Origin: Aldehydirespirator sp965203575
Lineage (GTDB): Bacteria; Actinomycetota; Acidimicrobiia; Acidimicrobiales; Aldehydirespiratoraceae
NCBI GenBank assembly: GCA_965203575.1
Contig: OZ241894.1
Coordinates: 2,046,001-2,110,000 of the forward strand
Reading direction: 5' to 3'
DNA: 64,000 nucleotides
The notes under the pieces were generated by a model that made no database searches, was not told where the DNA came from, and was given only the letters and a program-made list of their open reading frames with translations. Made by a program: the position numbers and the translations under genes. Positions 1 to 8,680 of this stretch are shown here, piece after piece (the stretch's first letter is position 1; each line of letters starts with the position of its first letter).

Positions 1-279
1 CTCTCCCAACCCCTGGAAGGACGCGTCACCCATCTGCGCGACGCGTCCGGCCAGGAGGCCGACGCGGTGGTGGAGTGCGGGGACGGGCGGATGCTGCTCG
101 CAGAGGTCAAGCTCGGCGGAGGCGCCGCCATCGAGGACGCGGCCCGCAAGCTCAAGCGGATCAACAACAACATGCCCGAGGGCAGATCACCGACACTGGC
201 GGTGCTCACCGCAGTCGGCCACGGCTACAGCCGCGGCGACGGCGTGGCCGTCATCCCCATCACCGCGCTCGGTCCCTAG
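1..279 (+). CDS. DUF4143-type ATPase, C-terminal fragment
   Basis: The reading frame is open from the first base of the window and stops at 277-279, so only the last 92 residues are present. They contain an EVKLGGGAAIEDAA segment followed by a VLTAVGHGYSR segment and a final GVAVIPITALGP. This is the typical tail of AAA-type ATPases carrying a C-terminal DUF4143 (PD-(D/E)XK nuclease-like) domain; the Glu-Val-Lys looks like the nuclease EXK motif. Such proteins are widespread, of unknown role, and often associated with mobile DNA. The ATP-binding half lies outside the window and cannot be checked. Confidence 0.75.
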   Translation, partial: LSQPLEGRVTHLRDASGQEADAVVECGDGRMLLAEVKLGGGAAIEDAARKLKRINNNMPEGRSPTLAVLTAVGHGYSRGDGVAVIPITALGP

Positions 280-352
280 GCGACACACGTGGTTGGCTAG
301 GGTCGGGCGGTTGGCAACTGGTGGCAGCCGACCGATCCGAAGGGCGATCAAG

Positions 353-1678
353 ATGCAGCGCAGCCGGCCCGCTATCGAGTTCGTCAACCACGCCTCGTTC
401 GTGCTCGGATCGGCGGGGCGCAGGATCATCAGCGACCCCTGGCTGTTCGGGGCGGCGTTCAACGACGGCTGGAGCCTGCTGTGCGACCGCGACTTCGACC
501 CGGAGCGGTTCGCTGAGATCGACTACATCTGGATGTCGCACGAGCATCCGGACCACTTCTCGCCCGCCGTGCTGCGCAGCGTGCCCGAGGCGATCCGCCG
601 CGACACCACGGTCCTGTTCCAGCGGACCAAGGACCGCAAGGTGGTCGACTTCTGCGCCGAGATCGGGTTCAGGACCCGCCAGCTGCGGCACATGGAGCGG
701 GTCGCGCTGGAGGACGGCCTCGAAGTGGTCTGCGGCCAGGTTCCGCTGTACGACTCCTGGCTCCTCTACGACTGCGCCGGGTTCAAGGTCATGAACATCA
801 ACGACTGCGCAGTGGACGGCCGGGCCTTGGCGCGCATCAGGAGGGCCGTCGGGCCCGTCGACGTGCTGTTCACCCAGTTCAGCTACGCCGGCTGGAAGGG
901 AGGCCCCGGCGACACCGCCATGAGGCGGGCGGCGGCCGGCGCCAAGCTGCGAGCCATGCAGGCCCAGATCCGTGTGCTGGAGCCGCGCTGGACGGTGCCG
1001 TTCGCCAGCTTCTCGTACTTCTCGCACCACGAGAACCAGCACAGCAACGACAGCATCAACCGGCCCGAGGACGCGACCGCCGCCATTGCGGAGGCCGGCT
1101 CGGAGCCCGTGGTGATGTATCCCGGCGACACCTGGACGCCGGGCGACCCGCGGGCCAACGACGCCGCGGTGCGGCGGTATCGGAGTCACTACGACTTCGC
1201 GGCCAAGGGCTATCTGACCTCGGGGACTGTCGACGAGCCGGCCCTGCTCGAGGCCGGCCGGGCGTACGTCGAGCGGATCCGTGCGCGCAACAGCGTGGCG
1301 CTGCTGGGGCTGATGCGTCGGGCGCCGCTGGTCGGGCTGCTGCGGCCGGTCACCATCGTCGCCTACGACCTGGACGCGACGTACCGCTTCTCGCTGGAGG
1401 ACGGGCTGCAGCGCATCGGCCCGGTGGCGAGTTGTGATGTCAGCATGCACTCGAGCAGCCTCGACTACCTGCTGAGACACGAATGGGGCTACGACACGCT
1501 CGCCGTCAACGGGCGCTTCGAGGCCGACCTGAGCGGGTTCAGGAAGATGAAGAAGACGTTCTCGATCGGCTCGCTCAACAACGCCGGGCACCGGCTGTCG
1601 GCCGGCCTGCTGTTCGACCGGGCCCTCCTGCGGATGGTCTGGGCCGCCGCGGTGCGGCTGAGGCGCCTCGGAACCTAG
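353..1678 (+). CDS. Metallo-beta-lactamase-fold hydrolase (UlaG-like)
   Basis: The product is 441 residues long. The metal-binding signature HEHPDH is at residues 63-68 (His63, His65, Asp67, His68). A second conserved stretch, FSHHENQHSND, lies near residue 225. The fold is that of the UlaG/MBL-fold metallo-hydrolases; members in sugar and cell-wall clusters act on sugar lactones or hydroxylate nucleotide sugars, but the substrate here is unknown. I chose the ATG at 353 because GAAGGG lies 8 nt upstream; a frame opening at 293 has no such site. There is no signal peptide, so it is probably cytoplasmic. It is convergent with the SLH protease gene. Confidence 0.75.
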   Translation: MQRSRPAIEFVNHASFVLGSAGRRIISDPWLFGAAFNDGWSLLCDRDFDPERFAEIDYIWMSHEHPDHFSPAVLRSVPEAIRRDTTVLFQRTKDRKVVDFCAEIGFRTRQLRHMERVALEDGLEVVCGQVPLYDSWLLYDCAGFKVMNINDCAVDGRALARIRRAVGPVDVLFTQFSYAGWKGGPGDTAMRRAAAGAKLRAMQAQIRVLEPRWTVPFASFSYFSHHENQHSNDSINRPEDATAAIAEAGSEPVVMYPGDTWTPGDPRANDAAVRRYRSHYDFAAKGYLTSGTVDEPALLEAGRAYVERIRARNSVALLGLMRRAPLVGLLRPVTIVAYDLDATYRFSLEDGLQRIGPVASCDVSMHSSSLDYLLRHEWGYDTLAVNGRFEADLSGFRKMKKTFSIGSLNNAGHRLSAGLLFDRALLRMVWAAAVRLRRLGT

Positions 1679-1734
1679 GGCGGAGCCCGAGGCCCGCCGG
1701 CCGACGTCCGCCGGCCGCTGTCCGCCGGCCGCTG

Positions 1735-3867
1735 TCAGTCGGTGGTCTTGAAGATCGCGACGATGTAGGCGCCGCCCCGGTCCGACACCAACGTGATCCT
1801 GTAGCCCCGCACCACCACCTGGTCGCCCCTGGCGAGGATCGGATAGTCGCCCACCTGCCCGTTGCCGGCGTCGCCGGCGATCCTGAGGGGCAACTCGCCC
1901 GAGCCCAGCGAGGCGTCCACGGTGTACACCAGCACCCCCTCGGTCGCCAGGGCCGGGACCGTGATGATCGCGCCGTCGGCGTGGGGTCTCTCCCGCCCGG
2001 CGTCGTAGCCGACCTTGACCCGGACCTCCACCACGAGCACCTCGGTGTCCGACAGCGGCACCGCAGCCATCACCGCCGCATCGCCCGGATCGGCCACCGG
2101 GCTCAGCGTCACCCTCGACCGGTCGGCGGTGAGGCACAGCACCTGCGACTCGTCGAGCCAGCCCAACTGCCAGCGGCTCCAGGCCAGCATCTCGGCCGCG
2201 TCCAGGTGGAAGGTGTGGCCGGTGACCCGCCGGCCGTAGGTGTAGCGCCCCGTGACCTCGATGCGGCCGTCCTCGGGATGGGCCGCGAAGGCCGTGTTCA
2301 GGCCCATGAGACCGAACTCGCCGCGCACCCAGATCCTCCCCGGCGGCGCATCCGGCAGCTCGTGGCGGGAGGCGTCGTAGGGGTAGAGGTCCGACAGCCC
2401 CAGGCTGTGGGCCAGCTCGTGCGCCGCCACCGGACCCCACGGTGAGGGGTCGCGGGGCTCGTCCAGAGCGGCCGTGTTGACCTCGGCCATCAGCCTGATC
2501 GCCTTCTCGTCGGTGTGCACCAGCCCGGTGGTGTGGTTTCCCGCCTGGAACCGCGAGCTCGGCAGCACGGTCATCACGGCGTGGATCCCGGTGAAGTCGA
2601 AGGAGGGGTCGGCCAGCCGGATCGCTTCGGCGCTGGGGGTGACCCGGGACTCGCCGATGGCGTACTCCTGCAGGTAGTCCTCGAAGCTGAGCTCGGCTCG
2701 CAGCCATCCGTGGAGGGGAACGAACTCGACGTCGATGCGCCCGTAGCTGGCCGCCTCCAGGTACTCCTCCGCGTGCGGCAGCCCGAGGGCGGCCTCGTCC
2801 CGGGTGGTGTAGGTGGCCCGGACGTCGGGGAAGTCCATGAACAGCACCGCCACCCGCATCGTGCCGATCGGCGGCGCGGCCTCCTCGGGCAGCGGGAAAC
2901 CGGCCGTGGTGTATGGCGTGCCCCGGGGCCGGCATTCGGCGGCGTTTGCTGTGGTTGCGGTGGCGGGCGGGTCTTGGTCCTGGCCGGGTTCGTCGTCCTG
3001 GCCGGGTTCGTCGTCCTGGCCGGGTTCGTCGTCCTGGCCGGGCTTGTCGTCCTGGCCGGGCTTGTCGTCCTGGCCGGGCTTGTCGTCCTGGCCGGGCTTG
3101 TCGTCCTGGCCGGGCTTGTCGTCCTGGCCGGGCTTGTCGTCCTGGCCGGGCTTGTCGTCCTGGCCGGGCTTGTCGACGTTGACGCCCTCGCCTGGCAGCG
3201 GCGGGTCTGCGGGTGGTTCCGGCTTGGGGACGAGGCCTAGGGCCCGGGCCAGGAACGTGGCCATCTCGGCCCGGTTCACCGGCTGGTCGGGGCAGTAGCG
3301 CAGGGGGTCGGTCTGGCAGCCGGCGGTGATGCGGGCCGTGGCCAGGGCGTCGATGTTGGCCGCGTGGAAGTTGCCGGCGGTGTCGGCGAACCCGGCCGGT
3401 TCGGCGGCGGGCAGGTCGAGGGCCCGGGTCAGGAACGTGGCCATCTCGGCCCGGTTCACCGACCGGTCCGGGCAGAACCGCAGCGGGTCGACCAGGCAGC
3501 CCGCGGTGACCTCCAACTCGGCCAGATGCTCGATGTGGGGCAGGTACCACTTCTCGAAGTCCACGTCGGCGAAACTCGACTCGGTAACGGCGGGGGGTTC
3601 GGCGTCGTCGACGATCCGCACCAGCCACACCGCCATCGTCCAGCGCTTCATGTCGCCGCCGGGGCAGAACATGTCCTGGTCGCACTCGGTGCCGTCGAAC
3701 ACGCCGAGCTCGGCCAGCGCATCAATGGCCGGCTTGTGCACACCCCCGGTCACATCGGAGAAGCCGTCCGTGCGCTGGACCTCCTGAGCTTGAGCTGCCG
3801 CCGTCGGCGCCAACCCCGCGACCGTCACCGCGACGACTACAGCAACAATCCCCAGTCGCCGGACCAC
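1735..3867 (-). CDS. Secreted SLH-domain M6-like zinc metalloprotease
   Basis: The product is 710 residues long. Residues 1-26 form a signal peptide (a hydrophobic Val/Ala core ending at AAA). Three S-layer-homology-like repeats follow at about 34-205, each with the F-DV/H--AI-AL and NRAEMATFL pattern, and suggest non-covalent cell-wall attachment. Residues 232-297 are eleven DKPGQD or DEPGQD repeats, a hydrophilic stalk. The C-terminal half resembles immune-inhibitor-A/M6 proteases, with zinc motif HELAHSLGLSD at 483-493 (HExxHxxGxxD). The start is GTG at 3867, preceded by a leaderless-type promoter. A paralogue with a different middle region lies at 4698-7260. It probably cleaves extracellular protein; the substrate is unknown. 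Confidence 0.85.
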   Translation of the reverse strand: MVRRLGIVAVVVAVTVAGLAPTAAAQAQEVQRTDGFSDVTGGVHKPAIDALAELGVFDGTECDQDMFCPGGDMKRWTMAVWLVRIVDDAEPPAVTESSFADVDFEKWYLPHIEHLAELEVTAGCLVDPLRFCPDRSVNRAEMATFLTRALDLPAAEPAGFADTAGNFHAANIDALATARITAGCQTDPLRYCPDQPVNRAEMATFLARALGLVPKPEPPADPPLPGEGVNVDKPGQDDKPGQDDKPGQDDKPGQDDKPGQDDKPGQDDKPGQDDKPGQDDEPGQDDEPGQDDEPGQDQDPPATATTANAAECRPRGTPYTTAGFPLPEEAAPPIGTMRVAVLFMDFPDVRATYTTRDEAALGLPHAEEYLEAASYGRIDVEFVPLHGWLRAELSFEDYLQEYAIGESRVTPSAEAIRLADPSFDFTGIHAVMTVLPSSRFQAGNHTTGLVHTDEKAIRLMAEVNTAALDEPRDPSPWGPVAAHELAHSLGLSDLYPYDASRHELPDAPPGRIWVRGEFGLMGLNTAFAAHPEDGRIEVTGRYTYGRRVTGHTFHLDAAEMLAWSRWQLGWLDESQVLCLTADRSRVTLSPVADPGDAAVMAAVPLSDTEVLVVEVRVKVGYDAGRERPHADGAIITVPALATEGVLVYTVDASLGSGELPLRIAGDAGNGQVGDYPILARGDQVVVRGYRITLVSDRGGAYIVAIFKTTD
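2977..3174 (-). repeat. Eleven tandem 18-bp units encoding DKPGQD/DEPGQD
   Basis: There are eleven perfect-phase 18-bp units. Eight encode DKPGQD and three, at the C-terminal side, encode DEPGQD; the change is a single codon. The array forms the acidic, proline-rich stalk between the SLH domains and the protease domain of the surrounding gene. The near-identity at DNA level implies recent expansion and likely copy-number variation. Confidence 0.95.
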
Positions 3868-3873
3868 GCCCCG

Positions 3874-3879
3874 ACCCTA
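3874..3879 (-). promoter_or_regulatory. Leaderless -10 box of SLH protease gene
   Basis: TAGGGT on the minus strand is separated by exactly 6 nt from the GTG start at 3867, so transcription would begin at or next to the start codon. The paralogous gene has TAGTGT with the same spacing (7267-7272). Confidence 0.5.
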
Positions 3880-4025
3880 CCCAACCCCCCGCATCCGTCA
3901 CAGATGGAAGGACGGACGCTCCAGCCGGGCTGTCCGGCCCTAGCTGACCTCACCGCAGGGCCGGACCGGCTCACCCGACCGGCGAGTCTCGTCGGGCGTC
4001 AACGGCCACGTTCCTTGGGGCGGCT

Positions 4026-4292
4026 TCATCGGGGCCGGTAGACGTCGCGGCGATGGCCGACTCGGATCACATGGACCACAAGTCGGGCGTCGATGACCTC
4101 GTAGAGGATCCGGTAGTCGCCGACGCGCACCCGGTACACGGATTCCTCGCCCGAGAGAGCAACGCAGCCCGGGGGTCGAGGCTCCTCGGCCAGCAAATCT
4201 ATGGCCGCTCGAATCCGGCGTTGTTCCTTGGGCGGCAACCCGGCGATCGACCTGATCGCCCGGCGGGCGATCTCGACGCTGTACCGGTTCAC
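4026..4292 (-). CDS. RelE/ParE-family toxin
   Basis: The product is 88 residues, with the RelE-family layout: N-terminal YSVEIARRAIRSI helices, then GEESVYRVRVGDYRILYEV and a C-terminal VIRVGHRRDVY strand. RelE toxins cleave mRNA at the ribosome; the basic residues of the YRVRVGDYRILYE and GHRRDVYR segments are those expected in the family. The start is GTG at 4292, and GTGA overlaps the antitoxin stop codon by 4 nt, so the two are translationally coupled. The module sits between the two paralogous SLH proteases. Confidence 0.88.
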   Translation of the reverse strand: MNRYSVEIARRAIRSIAGLPPKEQRRIRAAIDLLAEEPRPPGCVALSGEESVYRVRVGDYRILYEVIDARLVVHVIRVGHRRDVYRPR

Positions 4293-4540
4293 TCCAGTCC
4301 CAGGGCAGCCTTGACCTCATCCCAGGGCACGTAGTCGTCGTCGGCCCGGGCCGCAGCGAGCTCGCGGCGGTCCTCGACGTCGTCTGCGCTGTCCACCAGC
4401 CGGTCGAAGTCGTCGGCGCCGACGATCACGGCGATCCGGCGGCCGCGCCTGGTCACCGAGACCGGCTCGCCCGACCGGCGAGACTCGTCGATCACCTCGG
4501 CCAATCGGTTTCGCGCCTCGCTCACCGCCACCTCATTCAT
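4289..4540 (-). CDS. Phd/YefM-family antitoxin
   Basis: The product is 83 residues. The N-terminal MNEVAVSEARNRLAEVI is the Phd/YefM DNA-binding fold, followed by SGEPVSVTRRGRRIAVIVG and an acidic C-terminal tail that would wrap the toxin. The ATG at 4540 is preferred over an upstream in-frame start because a 15-bp palindrome and a -10 box end immediately before it. It is the first gene of the operon with the RelE-like toxin. Autoregulation through the palindrome is expected for the family. Confidence 0.88.
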   Translation of the reverse strand: MNEVAVSEARNRLAEVIDESRRSGEPVSVTRRGRRIAVIVGADDFDRLVDSADDVEDRRELAAARADDDYVPWDEVKAALGLE

Positions 4541-4554
4541 GTACGAATCGTACA
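4540..4554 (-). promoter_or_regulatory. Palindromic operator and leaderless -10 of Phd/RelE operon
   Basis: TGTACGA-N1-TCGTACA is a perfect palindrome touching the antitoxin start codon. Within it, TACGAT on the minus strand (4547-4552) is a -10 box 6 nt before the ATG. Antitoxin binding here would directly block RNA polymerase. Confidence 0.65.
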
Positions 4555-4697
4555 CTTCACCAGGCAGTGCTGCAACGCGTTTTCCTGAGCCACCGCCCCC
4601 GGCGCCACCCCGACCATGGCCAACGCAGCTACCGCAACCGCCAACCGGGTCACGGCGTGACACTACCTAGCGGCAACCTCCAGACCGCCGCCGGCTC

Positions 4698-7260
4698 TCA
4701 GCGGCGGCCCTTGATGATCTGGACTGTATGGGTGTCGCCGTCGTCGGACGCCACGCCGATGGTGTAGCCCCCCACGAATGCCCGCTCACCTCGGGCGAGG
4801 ATCGGGTAGCCGTCGACCTGCCCGTTGCCGCTGTCGCCGGCCAGCCTGATGGGCAGCTCGCCCGTGAGCCGCGAGGCGTCGACGGTGTAGATCAGCACGC
4901 CCTCGATGGCGAGTCTCGGGACTGAGGCAACGACCCCGTTGGGGAAGCGCTCCTGCTCCTCGGCGTCGTAGCCGATCCGGCGCCTGCTCTCGATGACGAG
5001 CATCTCGGTCTCGGACAGGGGCACCACTGCCATCGCCACGCCGGCGCCGGGATCGGCCACGGGACCCAGCCTCACCCGGGCATCAGGCGTGTCGATGCAG
5101 CGCACTTGCGACCCGTCTAGCCATCCCAGCTGCCACCGGCTCCACGCCAGCATCTCATCGGCGTCCAAGACCTCGGTGTAGCTGGTGGTCCTATTGCCGT
5201 CGGGATATGTCCAATCGATCCGGTGGCGGCGGTCCTCGGCCCCGGCTCGGAAGACCGCCGTCAGACCCATCAGACCGAAGTTGCTGCGCACCGCCGCCTC
5301 CGATCCTGATGGCTCGGGCAGTACGTGGAGGCTGGCGTCGTACGGGTAGAAGTCAGACAGCCCCAGCCCGTGCATCATTTCGTGGACGGCGACATCGCCC
5401 CACGGCACGGGTTCACGTGACTCGTCGATAGCCGCATTGTTGACCCGCGACACCGGCCCGACCGCGCCCTCGTCCGTTTGCAAACCGGCCAAGTTGTTCT
5501 CGCCCCCGGCGAAGAGCGAACTGGGCAGCACGGTCAGGGCGGCGTGGAATCCGGTGAAGTCGAAGGAGGGGTCGGCGAGCCTGACCGCTTCGGAGTCGAT
5601 GACTACCCGCGATCGCCCCAGGTTTCCCGGTTGGGCGTAGTGGTCGTGGTTGTTCTCGGCCCGCAGCCAGCGATGCAGGACAACGAACTCGACGTCGAGC
5701 CGTCCGTAGCTGGCTGCTTCCAGATAGGCCTCCGCGTACGGCAGGCCGAGGGCGGCCTCCTCCTCGGTGGAGTGGGTGGCCACGGCGTCGGGGAAGTCGA
5801 CGAACAGCACCGCCACCCGCAGCGTGCCGATCGACGGAGCCGCCCAGCCCGGCAGCGGGAACCCCGTCGTGTGGTGGGGCGAGGGCACCCCGTACGGCCG
5901 GCATACCGATGAGCCCAGCTCGACCGTGCTGATCCGGCCGGGGCCGGTGGTCTGCCCGTGCTCGTTGAAGCCCCAGCATGCGACGGTGCCGCCGGTGCGA
6001 AGCCCGCACGAGTGCAGGACGCCGGCGTCGACGGTGCTGAAGGTGCCCGCGGGGGCGGTTGCCTGGCCGCTGAAGTCGCCCCTGAAGTCGTCGTTCGAGC
6101 CCCAGCATTCGACGGTGCCGTCGGTGCGGACCCCGCAGGTGTGCTCGCTGCCTGCGCTCACCGCGGTGAACGTCCCCCCCGGGGGCGTCGGCCTGGCCCA
6201 CATACTCGTCCTGGGAGTCGGCGTTGTTGCCCCAGCACTGGACGGTGCCGTCGGTGCGGAGTCCGCACGTGTGGAGCGTCCCGGCGGTCACCGCTCTGAA
6301 GGACCCCTCGGCCCGGGTGGTCTGCCCGAAGTGATTGTCGCCCCAGCAGACGATCGCCCCGTAGGACAGCAGGGCGCATGAGTGGTACCCGCCCGCGACC
6401 ACTGTGGTGATCGCGGTGGGGGCCGACTCGCCGGAGCCGCCTTCTGTGCCTTCGGGGTCGGTGCCGTTGGCGTCGGCGGGGTCGGGGTCGGGGGCGGGCT
6501 CGGGGATCTCGACGAGTCCCAGGGCGCGGGCCAGGAACGTGGCCATCTCGGCCCTGGTCACCGGCTTGTCGGGGCAGTAGCGCAGGGGGTCGGCCTGGCA
6601 GCCGGCGGTGATGCGGGCCCCGGCCAGGGCGTCGATGTTGGCTTCGTGGAAGCTGCCTGCGGTGTCGGCGAACCCGGCCGGGTCGGCGGCTGTCGGCAGG
6701 TCGAGGGCGCGGGTCAGGAACGTGGCCATCTCGGCCCGGTTCACCGACCGGTCCGGGCAGAACCGCAGCGGGTCGACCAGGCAGCCCGTGGTGACCTCCA
6801 GCTCGGCCAAGCGCTCGATGTGGGCCAGCCAGCGGTCGTCGGCGTCCACGTCGGCGAAGCTCGACTCGGTCGCGGCGGGGGGTTCGGCCTCGTCGAGCAC
6901 CCGCACCAGCCACACCGCCATCGTCCAGCGCTTCATCTCGTCGCCAGGACAGAACCTGTCCTCGGCGCACTCGGTCCCGTCGAACAAGCCCCGCTCGACC
7001 AGCGCATCAATGGCCGGCTTGTGCACACCCCCAGTGACATCGCCGAACCCGTCGCCGGCCTGTACGGCCTGGACGGGCTGGGTGCTCGCGGGCGGTGTGT
7101 TTGCGGGCTGGGTGCTCGCGGGCGGTGTGTTTGCAGGCTGGGTGCTCGCGGGCGGTGTGTTTGCAGGCGGTGTGTCCTCCGGGTGGGCGGCCGCCGCCGG
7201 CGCCAACCCGGCTACGGCGACCGCAACGGCTACCGCCACAACCCCCAGCCGCCGGACCAC
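4698..7260 (-). pseudogene. SLH-RCC1-M6 metalloprotease, frameshifted
   Basis: This is a paralogue of the gene at 1735-3867, split between two frames. The first frame runs from GTG 7260 for about 360 codons: signal peptide, a Thr/Pro-rich repeat, three SLH-like repeats, then RCC1-like repeats with CGLRTDGTVQCWG motifs. The frame is lost in a run of seven G (plus-strand C7 at 6174-6180). Removing one G restores RCC1 repeats and the M6 domain with an intact HEMMHGLGLSD zinc motif, ending at 4698. About 850 residues would result. Selection still appears to hold both halves, so this could be a sequencing error or phase variation rather than decay. Confidence 0.8.
7081..7170 (-). repeat. Three tandem 30-bp units in SLH protease N-terminus
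   Basis: Three 30-bp units encode a repeated NTPPASTQPA decapeptide just after the signal peptide, probably a flexible wall-spanning linker. The third unit is degenerate at its plus-strand 3' end. Confidence 0.85.
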
Positions 7261-7324
7261 AACGCGACACTAACCAACCCTGATGTGACTGGTCGCCCCC
7301 GGCGCGGCGCGACATCATGATCTA

Positions 7325-7353
7325 TTGCATGTATCGAAAACAATGGATATAGT
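7325..7353 (+). promoter_or_regulatory. Sigma-70-like promoter for small membrane protein
   Basis: TTGCAT at 7325-7330 and TATAGT at 7348-7353 are separated by 17 bp in an unusually AT-rich stretch. The predicted transcript would start near 7360 and carry a leader of about 65 nt to the ATG at 7426. Confidence 0.5.
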
Positions 7354-7425
7354 CTGTGCTGCCTTCGCAAGCCGAGGTTCAGGCTCGCCCCACTAGAGCG
7401 CTTGAGGGATCGGAGGCACAGCACG

Positions 7426-7701
7426 ATGGAAGCCGACACTGTTGTCCTGATGATCACGATCGTGGGGTCCGTCCTCGGATCGACCTTGACGACCATCGGA
7501 CTGCTGATGGGCGAGATACGCGGGCTCAGGGACAGGCTCGACGTAATGGGCCGCGATGTCGTGGACACGCGGGAGCGGGTTGCGCGCATCGAGGGCCACC
7601 TGATGGCGTCCGATGGTTTCACGCCGCGACGCAGCCAGCCGTCAGCCGCCGATCAGCGGCCTCCTGAGGATCCCGCTCCCGACCGTCGGCAGGCGAGCTA
7701 G
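7426..7701 (+). CDS. Small membrane-anchored coiled-coil protein
   Basis: The product is 91 residues. One N-terminal membrane segment (VVLMITIVGSVLGSTLTTIGLLMG) is followed by a coiled coil with a RVARIEGHL signature, then a Pro/Arg-rich tail. GGAGG lies 9 nt before the ATG. The same plan occurs in the protein at 15491-15931, and a 3' fragment lies at 12697-12798, so this is a local family of unknown function. The last codons lie inside a tandem 66-bp duplication, so the original C-terminus may have been different. Confidence 0.6.
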   Translation: MEADTVVLMITIVGSVLGSTLTTIGLLMGEIRGLRDRLDVMGRDVVDTRERVARIEGHLMASDGFTPRRSQPSAADQRPPEDPAPDRRQAS

Positions 7702-7777
7702 CCGCCGTCAGTCGCCGATCAGCCGTCGGCTGAGGATCCCGCTCCCGGCCGTCGGCAGGCGAGCTAGCCGCCGTCAG
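7641..7777. repeat. Tandem 66-bp duplication across a gene's 3' end
   Basis: Two copies are spaced 66 bp apart. The 48-bp core at 7664-7711 recurs at 7730-7777 with one mismatch. The first copy carries the stop codon of the upstream small gene, so the duplication extends past the stop into intergenic DNA. Confidence 0.9.
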
Positions 7778-7785
7778 CCCTTATC

Positions 7786-7844
7786 GGCCCGCCGTCGGTC
7801 AGCTGGCGGTCCCGGGCTGCGGCCCGCCGTCGGTCAGCTGGCGG
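7786..7844. repeat. 24-bp direct repeat at the 3' end of pyrE
   Basis: A perfect 24-bp sequence occurs at 7786-7809 and 7821-7844. The second copy contains the pyrE stop codon and last codons, so this is another duplication of a gene terminus. Confidence 0.85.
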
Positions 7845-8421
7845 CGGCTACCGGTACCACGGGGTCGATGCCGAGCAGTTCATAGGTGACCATCGGGTAG
7901 TAGCCGACCCCACGTTGCTCGAACTGCGATCCGGCCAGGCCGCTGCGGTCGACCAGCGTGACCGCCGCGACGGTAGTGGCCCCGGTCTGGTCGACGATGT
8001 CGAGGGCCTTGAAGATCGACCCGCCCGTCGTCACCACGTCGTCCACCAGCAGCACCGTGTCGCCCGGGCCGATCTGGGCGCCCTCGACCCAGCGCCGGGT
8101 GCCCCGCTGCTTGGCCTCCTTGCGCACGAAGAACCAGCGGCAGTCGGCGACCGAGGCGATGCCCACCGCCAGCGCGTCGGCGCCCATAGTGAGCCCGCCG
8201 ACCGCATCGAAGCGGTGACCGTCGGCGGCGACCGCCTCGACGATGGCCTCGCAGGCGAGCCGCAGGTGGCGCCACTCGGCCAGGGCCTCCTTGCCGTCGA
8301 TGAAGTCCTGGGACAGGGCCCCCGAAGCGAGCCTGATCGGCTGATCGAGCCGGCGGTAGCCCCGCTCCTTCAGGATCTCGAGCAGCTCCTGGCGCAGTGG
8401 GGTCAATCGCATGGTGTCCAT
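7834..8421 (-). CDS. pyrE: Orotate phosphoribosyltransferase
   Basis: The product is 195 residues. It converts orotate and PRPP to orotidine 5'-phosphate in de novo pyrimidine synthesis. The PRPP-binding loop VLLVDDVVTTGGS is intact, and the FVRKEAKQRGTRRWVEG segment carries the catalytic Lys and Arg loop of PyrE. I place the start at ATG 8421; a longer frame to 8535 adds residues that do not match the family. TATGGT lies 9 nt upstream, suggesting a very short leader. No other pyr genes are nearby. Confidence 0.9.
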   Translation of the reverse strand: MDTMRLTPLRQELLEILKERGYRRLDQPIRLASGALSQDFIDGKEALAEWRHLRLACEAIVEAVAADGHRFDAVGGLTMGADALAVGIASVADCRWFFVRKEAKQRGTRRWVEGAQIGPGDTVLLVDDVVTTGGSIFKALDIVDQTGATTVAAVTLVDRSGLAGSQFEQRGVGYYPMVTYELLGIDPVVPVAAAS

Positions 8422-8558
8422 GGTGCCGCCACCATACAACGTCCGCCCCGCCCGCAGTGTCCATTGATGCCGTGTGACCTCGGCGTTTATCCCGATGTCA
8501 CAGGGATGCATTAATGTTTGTCCATGATGTTTCAAGCAATACTGCTATGGATCGCGTT

Positions 8559-8660
8559 GCCGGGGCTCACCGAGGATGGCTCAGCCAGGGAGTGTTGGTG
8601 CGGGCTGGTTGGTGTGGGTCGTGCCGGGGCTCGCCGAGGACGGCTCGGCCAGGAAGTGTT
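8559..8660. repeat. Imperfect 38-bp direct repeat upstream of HNH gene
   Basis: 8559-8596 recurs at 8623-8660 with four mismatches, in the 259-bp gap between divergent pyrE and the HNH gene. The second copy ends 20 bp before the HNH start. I see no other clear feature in this gap. Confidence 0.8.
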
Positions 8661-8680
8661 CGTAACGGAGATCGTGTGGG

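Noticed and set aside
2977..3174. CRISPR-like direct repeats
   Set aside because: Units are contiguous 18-bp coding repeats without spacers. The same reasoning excludes the arrays at 9469-9948 and 19918-20073; no cas genes are present.
260..3685. A 1141-codon open frame on the minus strand
   Set aside because: It runs through several real genes, reads as Arg/Gly/Pro-rich low complexity and overlaps the well-supported SLH protease frame. High GC content produces such shadows.
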